DNA of 13,762 nucleotides from Sulfuricurvum sp. (lineage in GTDB: Bacteria > Campylobacterota > Campylobacteria > Campylobacterales > Sulfurimonadaceae): the NCBI GenBank assembly GCA_024635855.1, contig JAGXHZ010000026.1, positions 1 to 13,762 of the forward strand, written 5' to 3'. Numbering within the stretch: the first letter of the stretch is position 1; the number at the start of each line of letters is the position of its first letter. Positions 8,044 to 13,754 of the stretch are shown here, in pieces. Below the pieces are notes generated by a model that did no database searches, had not been told where the DNA came from, and saw only the letters and a program-made list of their open reading frames with translations. The position numbers and the translations under genes are program-made.

Positions 8044-8430
8044 TTAAATCCTCCCCAAGCTCTCCCCATAAAGCACTTTATATTTTAACAGTTGCTCTTT
8101 GATATGTACGACAACACCATTTGGCGCATATTGCAATAGTTCCATTATTTCACGCACTTCTTTGGATTGTCGGTAATTGTAGTTGCAGGAGTATTCGAGA
8201 TCAAACGTAAAAAGCTCTTGTTCGTTCACTTCCAACACTTCAGCGATGTAGGGGATAAGCTCGACTTTTAGTTCTCGGCTTTCATTGAGATAACGATAAA
8301 TTGTTTGTTCACTTGGAATTTCACCCGTCCCTTTGAGTTTCGGTTCTAACTTTTGGAGCTTCTCAACAAACTCCTTTTTAGAAATCCCTTTTTCTTCTAA
8401 TAAGAAATTTATTTTTTCAATTATATTCAC
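8044..8430 (-). CDS. helix-turn-helix DNA-binding regulator (XRE-like)
   Basis: About 128 residues. The N-terminal part reads as an XRE/Cro-type helix-turn-helix (about residues 1-70): a first helix IIEKINFLLEEKGISKKEF, a recognition-type segment PSEQTIYRYLN, then IPYIAEVLEVNEQELF. The C-terminal part (SKEVREIMELLQYAP...VVHIKEQLLKYK) is helical and may dimerise. An in-frame TTG at 8433 precedes GTG 8430; GTG is preferred because a GAGAG ribosome site then sits 6 bases upstream rather than 3. It diverges from the lipoprotein operon at 8535 across a 101-bp gap with repeated TTGTA sites, so it is probably the local repressor or activator of that operon and of itself. This regulatory role is inference. 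Convergent with rpsI. Confidence 0.82.
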   Translation of the reverse strand: MNIIEKINFLLEEKGISKKEFVEKLQKLEPKLKGTGEIPSEQTIYRYLNESRELKVELIPYIAEVLEVNEQELFTFDLEYSCNYNYRQSKEVREIMELLQYAPNGVVVHIKEQLLKYKVLYGESLGRI

Positions 8431-8451
8431 CAATAACTCTCACAATCTATT

Positions 8452-8475
8452 TTGTATTATTTTGTACAAATTGTA
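8452..8475. promoter_or_regulatory. candidate operator: three phased TTGTA repeats with a palindrome
   Basis: In the divergent gap, TTGTA occurs at 8452-8456, 8462-8466 and 8471-8475, steps of 10 and 9 bases, so all three face the same side of the helix. The middle copy is the left half of a perfect 10-bp palindrome, TTTGTACAAA (8461-8470). An outer ACAAT (8442-8446) mirrors ATTGT (8470-8474). Placement immediately upstream of and overlapping the probable -35 region of the lipoprotein operon, next to a divergent helix-turn-helix gene, is classic for an autoregulated switch. No binding data can be read from sequence alone. Confidence 0.5.
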
Positions 8476-8499
8476 AGAAGTAGTTAAGTCTGATATAGA
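8471..8499 (+). promoter_or_regulatory. candidate sigma-70 promoter for the lipoprotein operon
   Basis: TTGTAA (8471-8476) and TATAGA (8494-8499) are separated by exactly 17 bases and resemble TTGACA and TATAAT. A second -10-like hexamer, TATAGT, lies at 8503-8508 without a matching -35. Transcription would start near 8505-8515, leaving a short leader with an AAAGG ribosome site (8523-8527) 7 bases before ATG 8535. The -35 box is itself one of the TTGTA repeats, so a protein bound there would block or recruit polymerase. Confidence 0.4.
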
Positions 8500-8534
8500 T
8501 ACTATAGTCTAAATTAGATTTTAAAGGTTATTTT

Positions 8535-9167
8535 ATGCTAAAAGCTTCATTGATATTTTCTGTAATTGTGGCAGTTGCATTAGGGATGGTAGGTTGTTCG
8601 TCAAAAGTAGATTCCGTTTCACAAGCACCAAAAGAGATTAAGAATGAACTTGCCGATGCACCAAAATGGGTTTTAGCTACTCAAGCACCTAAAGAGGTAC
8701 AAAATGAACTTTCCAACGCCCCAAAATGGGTACTAACCCAAGATAATGAAAAAGGTATCAGTTCAGCAGGCAGTGCAAAAATCGGTAAAGCAGGGACACA
8801 ATTCGCGATAACTGAGGCAGAAGCCAATGCACGCGATCAAATGGCTCGTCAAATGCAGGTTAAAGTTGCCAATATGGTCAAAAATTTTACTCAGCAAACA
8901 GGCGTAGGCGATGGTCAAACGATTGATAAAGTAGTTTCGAGTGTGTCGAAGCAAGTAACAAAACAAGAACTTATCGGAACACAACGCAAAGATATGTGGA
9001 TTTCACCATCGGGTGAGCTGTGGGTGTTAATGAGCATGTCAGAACAGAATGTATTAGCAGTGAAAAATGCAGTGAAAAGCAGTTTTAAAAATGATGAGGC
9101 ACTTCATCAGCAAGTGTTGGCAAAACAGGCGCAGGATGAATTGGATAAAGAATTGGAAAAATTATGA
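8535..9167 (+). CDS. LPP20-like lipoprotein with a duplicated APKWV module
   Basis: A 210-residue lipoprotein: hydrophobic signal to residue 20, then lipobox MVGC with C21 as the acylated residue. Residues 30-49 and 50-69 are tandem copies of a 20-residue module (QAPKE..NEL..APKWVL, 14 of 20 identical). The domain after it (about 62-175) has the AITEAEANARDQMARQMQ helix and KQVTKQELIGTQRKDMW, then the LWVLMSM strand. This is the pattern of the LPP20 family (Helicobacter Lpp20, and FlgP of the Campylobacter basal disk), where a single PxWV segment opens the domain. The C-terminal tail (180-210) is helical and charged. It is probably anchored in the outer membrane; oligomerisation is inferred from relatives. 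First gene of an operon of four, its stop overlapping the next start (ATGA). Confidence 0.82.
   Translation: MLKASLIFSVIVAVALGMVGCSSKVDSVSQAPKEIKNELADAPKWVLATQAPKEVQNELSNAPKWVLTQDNEKGISSAGSAKIGKAGTQFAITEAEANARDQMARQMQVKVANMVKNFTQQTGVGDGQTIDKVVSSVSKQVTKQELIGTQRKDMWISPSGELWVLMSMSEQNVLAVKNAVKSSFKNDEALHQQVLAKQAQDELDKELEKL
8622..8741 (+). repeat. 60-bp tandem duplication inside the LPP20-like gene
   Basis: Two adjacent 60-base units (8622-8681 and 8682-8741) match at 44 of 60 bases and encode residues 30-49 and 50-69 of the lipoprotein. Differences are spread along the unit, many at third positions, and the protein copies keep the QAPKE, NEL and APKWVL cores. This suggests an old, functionally retained duplication rather than a fresh slippage product. 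Confidence 0.85.
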
Positions 9168-9664
9168 TTCAGGAAAATAAAATGGATCAAAATTTTTTTT
9201 GCAAAAAAGTTTTACAGTGGGATAAATGTAATATCGCAGAAATTTGTAATACGTTAAGTAAGTTGAAGTCTATTATAGATTCATCTGCCAATTACCCTGA
9301 TGTTATATATTCAAAAATAGTAGCATGCGCGATATACAGAAGGATTATAAAAGAGTGTCTTTGTGAGATTGATGTAAATGAGTGTGAAATTACAGAAGAA
9401 ATAATAGAAAAATGTTGTGATGATATGGATAGCGTGTTAGAGGCGATTGCTGATGCAATCTCTGAAGATTATTCTTGTTATAAGAATGATTTAGTCAACA
9501 CACTTCAAAAAGGTGTTGAAGATCACCAAAAATTACATGATAAAAGTATTTTAGCAAAATCTAAAGAAGAAGAAGAGAGATGCTGGGTGGTGCATCGAGC
9601 CTTAGAAGCACTTGCAGAAATCAAATGCAATAACTGTAAAAATTTAAAAAAGGTAAATATATGA
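9164..9664 (+). CDS. cysteine-rich helical protein of unknown function
   Basis: A 166-residue protein with no signal peptide or membrane span, so probably cytosolic. It contains 13 cysteines, including KECLCE, a KCCDDMD motif and a C-terminal CNNC pair; the spacing does not match a zinc finger or iron-sulphur pattern I know. Predicted structure by eye is almost all helix, with an acidic centre and a charged KSKEEEER segment near residue 135. The ATG at 9164 overlaps the stop of the lipoprotein gene (ATGA); ATG 9182 has an AGGA site 7 bases upstream and is a real alternative (160 residues). Base composition falls to very AT-rich here compared with the lipoprotein before it. I do not recognise a family. 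Confidence 0.7.
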   Translation: MIQENKMDQNFFCKKVLQWDKCNIAEICNTLSKLKSIIDSSANYPDVIYSKIVACAIYRRIIKECLCEIDVNECEITEEIIEKCCDDMDSVLEAIADAISEDYSCYKNDLVNTLQKGVEDHQKLHDKSILAKSKEEEERCWVVHRALEALAEIKCNNCKNLKKVNI

Positions 9665-9948
9665 AGTCACAAATGATTACCACAAAAACAAATGATGGAG
9701 TTTCTCGACAATATTCAATTGATGAAATAGAAAATAGTCAATATATTGTTAGCTTACATGAAGGTAGTATTTATGATGGGGAACCAGCTGTTTATAATTC
9801 TCCTGATGATGCTTTTTTATTTATGTTAAAAATTATGAGTTGTGTTAAATCAGAAATTACGAAAATAACTTCGGACTGTACTTTTTTAAAAGTAGAAAAT
9901 ATTCAAAAACTGTGTAATAACAATAGTATTGTTGTTATTTGTAGCTAA
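9661..9948 (+). CDS. small protein of unknown function (95 residues)
   Basis: The start overlaps the preceding stop (ATGA, 9661-9664), so it is translationally coupled. The protein has no signal peptide or membrane helix. It reads as alternating strand and helix: RQYSIDEIENSQYIVSLHEG, then an EPAVYNSPDDAFLFMLKIMSC helix, then a C-terminal strand SIVVICS. It contains four cysteines. Very AT-rich, like the gene before it. Its size, coupling and composition make it look like a partner of the cysteine-rich protein; this is inference, and no family is recognised. The following secreted protein starts 9 bases after its stop. Confidence 0.66.
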   Translation: MKSQMITTKTNDGVSRQYSIDEIENSQYIVSLHEGSIYDGEPAVYNSPDDAFLFMLKIMSCVKSEITKITSDCTFLKVENIQKLCNNNSIVVICS

Positions 9949-9957
9949 AGGATTTGA

Positions 9958-11427
9958 ATGTCAAAAATATTTTTCATTTTAGTGTTAATGGTATCTTCTT
10001 TATTTTCCGCTGATCAAATCGTTTCTCGTGAAGGTGATATAGTCACCGTTATCGCCTCAGGTGAATATATTATGGGTGATAGTGATAACCGTAAAGAAGC
10101 ACGAATGATGGCATTGACGCAGGCAAAAATAAATGCAAGTGAAGTCGCAGGTACTTATATCGAAAGTAATTTTGAATCGGTGACGAAACAGATCAATGGT
10201 GATACTGTTGATAAAGTGACGAAGCAAGAACTCAGATCATTTTCTGCTGCCATCTTGCAAAGTGAGATCACGAATGACACCATGGAAATGTTGGCAAACA
10301 AGACAACAGTTTACAAAGTAGCTATCAAAGCTCGTATAGATTTAGGAACGCTACGTGAGAGAGTAAAACAGCTCGGAGAGGATAAAGCTAAAAAAGATCG
10401 CTTGATGGGTCTTGAAAAAGAAAATAAAGATCTTTCATCAGCTCTTGAAAAACTCAGCGGGCAGATGAGAACTCTTGAAAATGCCAAATCAGTTAAACCA
10501 GAAGAGATTAAGGTTCTACGAGATGAACGAGAGCGGTTATTTACAAAGATAGAAAAAAACGAAGGGGCTACTAAGGTTATTTTTGAAAAGGGATCAATTC
10601 AAAGTGAATACGAACAAAAGATTGCTGAAGTAAATGAAGCCATCGATTTTATAGATAATAATTTTATAAAGAAAATGTCCCAACATGCAATAATTCATAT
10701 TGATAAGCCAGAGATTACATCTGAACAAAGGGAATATAGAACAAATACTGTTGATTTACGTAAACAGAACGATGGTGATTATATAAGAGTCCATTGGTCG
10801 GTAAAAATTGATAAAGACTTTTCAAATGCTATGGTTAATTTTTTTATTACCAAAGATAATTCCTTTGCAGATTTTCAAAAAAAACGTTTTCATAGTCAAT
10901 TTAAAGCATTGGTAGAAAAAAGTAAGATTTTAATTTCATTGCCTGAAATAACATCTACATGGGAAGTGACTACACCCATAGAAGATGGATTTGTAAAGGA
11001 TCCTAATAGTAAGCGCAATCAAGATGGGGATGAAATTTACTGTTATTTTGATGGGACAAAACTTAGTTTTTATAGCAACTATAATTATATATTATTGAAT
11101 ACCTCAGATGAAATATTAAAAAAAATATCTGAAATCCAAGCTGAGATTGTTTATTTACCATATCCCCGTTCATCATTATGTAATCACGATTATGATGGAC
11201 TATCTGAACATGAGATGTATTCCCGTGTGATACAGTATTCTTTTTGTAGTGCTCAACTTAAAAGTGAAGATATAATTGTTTCAATTAATGCTGTTCCAAT
11301 TCAATCAGATACAGACTATATTAGAGTTATTCAAAGTATAAAACCTGGGAATTATGTTAATGTGGGAATTATACGTAATGATAAAAAATATGAATTTAAA
11401 AATATAGTTGTAGTTGTGACAGAATAA
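9958..11427 (+). CDS. secreted LPP20/FlgT-like, coiled-coil, PDZ-like periplasmic protein
   Basis: 489 residues with an AAAGGA site overlapping the previous stop. A signal peptide (1-18, LFSA before D19) sends it to the periplasm. Residues about 20-130 form a domain with EARMMALTQAKINASEVAGTY, DKVTKQEL and VYKVAIKARID, which resembles the LPP20/FlgT-N type of domain and shares the DKV..TKQEL core with the lipoprotein at 8535. Residues about 131-235 are a strong coiled coil. A middle region of unknown fold (240-430) follows. Residues 434-489 read as the second half of a PDZ domain: a DIIVSINAVPI loop, an IRVIQSIKPG helix, then VNVGIIRNDKKYEF. No protease domain is present, so a scaffold role is more likely than cleavage. 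The 3' half is clearly more AT-rich than the 5' half, suggesting a composite gene. Confidence 0.78.
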   Translation: MSKIFFILVLMVSSLFSADQIVSREGDIVTVIASGEYIMGDSDNRKEARMMALTQAKINASEVAGTYIESNFESVTKQINGDTVDKVTKQELRSFSAAILQSEITNDTMEMLANKTTVYKVAIKARIDLGTLRERVKQLGEDKAKKDRLMGLEKENKDLSSALEKLSGQMRTLENAKSVKPEEIKVLRDERERLFTKIEKNEGATKVIFEKGSIQSEYEQKIAEVNEAIDFIDNNFIKKMSQHAIIHIDKPEITSEQREYRTNTVDLRKQNDGDYIRVHWSVKIDKDFSNAMVNFFITKDNSFADFQKKRFHSQFKALVEKSKILISLPEITSTWEVTTPIEDGFVKDPNSKRNQDGDEIYCYFDGTKLSFYSNYNYILLNTSDEILKKISEIQAEIVYLPYPRSSLCNHDYDGLSEHEMYSRVIQYSFCSAQLKSEDIIVSINAVPIQSDTDYIRVIQSIKPGNYVNVGIIRNDKKYEFKNIVVVVTE

Positions 11428-11430
11428 ATA

Positions 11431-11464
11431 AGGGGTCAGGTATTTTGAAGATAAAGGGGACAGG
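11431..11464 (+). repeat. paired GGGGTCAGG / GGGGACAGG motifs (REP/RAYT-like border)
   Basis: Four bases after the stop of the PDZ-like gene stand AGGGGTCAGGT (11431-11441) and, 23 bases on, AGGGGACAGGC (11455-11465). Pairs of this form are, from memory, typical of the borders of IS200-like (Y1, REP-associated) transposases and their non-autonomous remnants in proteobacteria. No transposase gene lies in the window, so at most this is debris or a mobile miniature element. A hairpin follows directly. Confidence 0.5.
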
Positions 11465-11482
11465 CTGAGTTGAATTTCCACA
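11459..11482 (+). repeat. left copy of a 24-nt repeat flanking the zinc-ribbon/Sel1 gene pair
   Basis: This stretch, beginning GACAGG and ending TTTCCACA, matches 13704-13727 at 19 of 24 positions in the same orientation. The two copies enclose exactly two genes (11570-12244 and 12263-13702). The similarity was found by direct comparison of the two borders; its significance in AT-rich DNA was not computed. Confidence 0.5.
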
Positions 11483-11515
11483 AAGCTTAAATTAGAATGT
11501 AAGCTTTGTGCAACT
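11468..11515. repeat. long inverted repeat with an 11-bp perfect stem
   Basis: CACAAAGCTTA (11479-11489) and TAAGCTTTGTG (11500-11510) pair perfectly around a 10-base loop. An outer AGTTG (11468-11472) pairs with CAACT (11511-11515), leaving a 6-base bulge on the left, 16 pairs in all. No T-run follows on either strand, so it is not an ordinary intrinsic terminator. The bulged hairpin next to GGGGACAGG is more like a REP element. It occupies the longest gene-free stretch of the window (11428-11569), which otherwise shows only the TAGGAG ribosome site of the next gene. Confidence 0.75.
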
Positions 11516-11569
11516 TGTAGAAAAATCAACCCTGTTAGTTAAAGTACATCAAAATAGGAGAACACTCAA

Positions 11570-12244
11570 ATGGGAATGTGTAAAAAGTGTGGAAAAGTAT
11601 TTAACGTGCTTGACATGAAAGACGGTGTATGTAAAAATTGCCAACCAGAAGATGATGAACGATCTGAACCAAGTTATAAACAAAACTTACTAAATATGCT
11701 GGCTGATGGAACTATTTTAAAACGAAAGTGCTATTTTATACAGTTTTTACTAGCATCATTCTTTGGACCATTAGGACTATTGTATTCGAGTGTAACGGCA
11801 GCGATAGTAATGATTGCTGTTGCTGTATTAATAATTGTATATATCAATGTATCACATCCAGATGCACCAGCAATATTAAATTATAGTGCATCTTATGTGA
11901 TTATCGTTATTACCAATGTACTATCAGTTTCGGTTGGATTTTTTACTGTTTATTATTACAATAAACGACAAATCAAGAAACATACTAAGATGCTTAATGC
12001 AATTATTCAGAGTGTATATGGAGCAGAAAATTTAAAAAGTGATTTTGAAAATAATGAAGATGATTTGGATAATTTAGCTTCAACTACTTTGGGAACAGGG
12101 ACACGTTTACTAATTATTGGTTTGGTGGTATTTGTACTTATTATAGGCTATCAAATGAACAAGACAGATGATAGTAGTGCTAATGATGATGTCATTCAAA
12201 ATAGTACCTATGAAGAAGCAATCAAGAATGGCACATTTAAATAG
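11570..12244 (+). CDS. zinc-ribbon multi-span membrane protein
   Basis: 224 residues. The N-terminus is a compact zinc ribbon, CKKC (C4, C7) and CKNC (C21, C24), in the cytoplasm. Four hydrophobic spans follow at about 55-73, 75-93, 108-130 and 179-195. The first contains FFGPLGLLYSS, a motif I associate with small bacterial zinc-ribbon membrane proteins of unknown role. A basic loop (NKRQIKKHTK, 131-140) follows span three, an acidic loop (ENNEDDLDNL) precedes span four, and a polar tail closes the protein. A TAGGAG ribosome site (11555-11560) lies 9 bases before ATG 11570; ATG 11576 is less well spaced. It is 18 bases upstream of the Sel1 lipoprotein and probably co-transcribed. Function unknown. 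Confidence 0.75.
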   Translation: MGMCKKCGKVFNVLDMKDGVCKNCQPEDDERSEPSYKQNLLNMLADGTILKRKCYFIQFLLASFFGPLGLLYSSVTAAIVMIAVAVLIIVYINVSHPDAPAILNYSASYVIIVITNVLSVSVGFFTVYYYNKRQIKKHTKMLNAIIQSVYGAENLKSDFENNEDDLDNLASTTLGTGTRLLIIGLVVFVLIIGYQMNKTDDSSANDDVIQNSTYEEAIKNGTFK

Positions 12245-12262
12245 TCAAGCAAAGGTCAATTT

Positions 12263-13702
12263 ATGGTGAAAATTGAAATAAAATGGAATATTTTTTTTCT
12301 GATCGGACTATTCTTTTTCTTTAATGGGTGTGGTCAAGATAAGATGGCTGAGGCTAAAAAAGCCTATGATAAAAAAGATTATTCAACAGCAATTGAACTC
12401 TATACTAAAGCTTGCGATGACAAAGATGCCGAAGCATGTGCTATTGTCGGTGATATGTATGACGAGGGAAAAGGTGTAAAATGGAATGCTACAAAAGCGA
12501 TACAATTTTACGCTAAAGCAAGCGATGGAAAAAGTCCACATGGATTTAATCAACTTGGTTTGATGTACAAATATGGAAGACAAATTAAAATGAGTCATTC
12601 TAAAGCCTCTGATCTTTTTGCAAAAGCATGTGAAGGAAATAATGCCGAAGGGTGCTATAACCTTGCTTATATGTATGCTAGAGGTTGGGGCATTAAATCA
12701 GATGCTTCTAAAACCATGAATTTCTATTCTAAGGCATGCGATTTAAATAATTCTGGCGGATGCAGTGAACTTGCAAAGATTTACGAAAATGGATATGGAG
12801 TAAAAAAAGATATTGCTAAAGCAAATAAGCTTTATTCACAAGCAATTAAACTTGCGACAAAAGTATGTGATGATGGAAATGCTTTAAAATGTGGCGAATA
12901 TTCTCAACTTTTTAATTATCAAGCGACTCAAGATAATTATAATTTGGCAAAAATTAAATCAATTAACAAGAAAATGATTAAATTACTCACTGCATCTTGT
13001 GCAGAAGAAAACGTTAGAGCTTGTACTTCTCTAGGAGATAAGTATTTAAATGGCTATGATGGTGAGTACTATGAATCAGGACTGAAATTAGTCACAAATG
13101 CCTGTGATGCTGGAGATGCTGAAGCTTGTTATGAGATTGGAAGCAGATATAGTCATGAAAGTTGGTACGAATATGATCTTTTAAAAAGCAATGATTTTTA
13201 CAATAAAGCATGTAAATTAGGTAGTGCAGATGGGTGCTATGATCTTGCTGAAAAATACTCTTCTTCTAATCAGCTCACCAAAGCATCCGAATATTACGAA
13301 AAGGCATGCGGATTTGGTTCGACAGAAGGTTGTTATGCTATTGGTTTGATGTATTATAATGGTGAAGGTGTTGAAAAAAATGTGATTAAATCAATTGAAC
13401 CTTTAGTACAGGCTTGTGATGGAGGTATCACTATAGGATGTAATACTGTGGGTATAATGTATGACAGAGGCGATGGGGTAAAGCAAAATAGTATTAAAGC
13501 TGTAGATCTATATTCTAAAGGATGCAAGGGTGGTGATCCCGATGCGTGCTATAATCTTGGAGTCTCATATTATAATGGTAAAGGTGATAAACAAAATTTG
13601 ATTAAAGCAATGGAAATTTTACAACTGATATGTGATGCGAAGTATGAAATTGGATGTCAATATAACACTATGTTAAAATCGAGATCAAAACGTTCGCAAT
13701 GA
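12263..13702 (+). CDS. Sel1-repeat, cysteine-rich lipoprotein (Hcp-like)
   Basis: 479 residues with a hydrophobic signal and lipobox FNGC (C23). Residues about 28-53 form an opening TPR-like helix pair. About eleven Sel1 repeats of 32-44 residues follow, most with the form (A/G)CYxLGxMYxxGxGVKxDxxKAxxxYxKAC. The paired cysteines at the repeat joints (AC...KAC) are as in Helicobacter cysteine-rich proteins, where they form disulphides that brace the solenoid, so a periplasmic or surface location is expected. Two repeats near residues 180-250 carry insertions, and some lack one cysteine (KASDGKS, SQAIKL). Such solenoids bind peptides, proteins or peptidoglycan in known cases; the partner here is unknown. 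AAAGG (12251-12255) lies 7 bases before the ATG. Confidence 0.88.
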   Translation: MVKIEIKWNIFFLIGLFFFFNGCGQDKMAEAKKAYDKKDYSTAIELYTKACDDKDAEACAIVGDMYDEGKGVKWNATKAIQFYAKASDGKSPHGFNQLGLMYKYGRQIKMSHSKASDLFAKACEGNNAEGCYNLAYMYARGWGIKSDASKTMNFYSKACDLNNSGGCSELAKIYENGYGVKKDIAKANKLYSQAIKLATKVCDDGNALKCGEYSQLFNYQATQDNYNLAKIKSINKKMIKLLTASCAEENVRACTSLGDKYLNGYDGEYYESGLKLVTNACDAGDAEACYEIGSRYSHESWYEYDLLKSNDFYNKACKLGSADGCYDLAEKYSSSNQLTKASEYYEKACGFGSTEGCYAIGLMYYNGEGVEKNVIKSIEPLVQACDGGITIGCNTVGIMYDRGDGVKQNSIKAVDLYSKGCKGGDPDACYNLGVSYYNGKGDKQNLIKAMEILQLICDAKYEIGCQYNTMLKSRSKRSQ

Positions 13703-13703
13703 T

Positions 13704-13727
13704 GACAGGTTGAATGAAATTTCAACA
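13704..13727 (+). repeat. right copy of the 24-nt flanking repeat, with a short hairpin
   Basis: Starts 2 bases after the Sel1 gene stop with GACAGG and matches 11459-11482 at 19 of 24 bases. Within it GTTGAA (13709-13714) pairs with TTCAAC (13721-13726) around a 6-base loop. That AT-rich stem has no T-run after it, so a terminator role is weak. See the left copy for the flanking-pair interpretation. Confidence 0.5.
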
Positions 13728-13739
13728 GCTAGATTTAAC

Positions 13740-13754
13740 GCATAGGGGGTATGC
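13740..13754. repeat. GCATA-GGGGG-TATGC inverted repeat at the window edge
   Basis: A 5-bp perfect inverted repeat around a G5 loop, unusually G-rich for this DNA, 37 bases past the Sel1 stop. The window ends 8 bases later, so whether it is part of a longer palindrome, an element end or a terminator cannot be told. Confidence 0.4.

Noticed and set aside
8009..8045. Rho-independent terminator for rpsI
   Set aside because: The stem is good, but the T-run starts 12 bases after it, and the sequence better fits a dispersed REP-like repeat. A terminating effect is possible but not supported as an intrinsic terminator.
8535..9167. Naming the LPP20-like lipoprotein flgP or lpp20
   Set aside because: The domain pattern fits the wider family, but no flagellar gene is nearby and the duplicated module is unusual, so a specific symbol is not justified.
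9958..11427. HtrA/DegP-like protease because of the PDZ-like end
   Set aside because: No trypsin-like His-Asp-Ser catalytic motif (such as GNSGG) is present; only a C-terminal PDZ-like half is seen.
11305..11529. Minus-strand 74-residue frame overlapping the end of the PDZ-like gene and the hairpin
   Set aside because: It is mostly antisense to a convincing coding region, crosses the inverted repeat, and has no ribosome site or recognisable domain.
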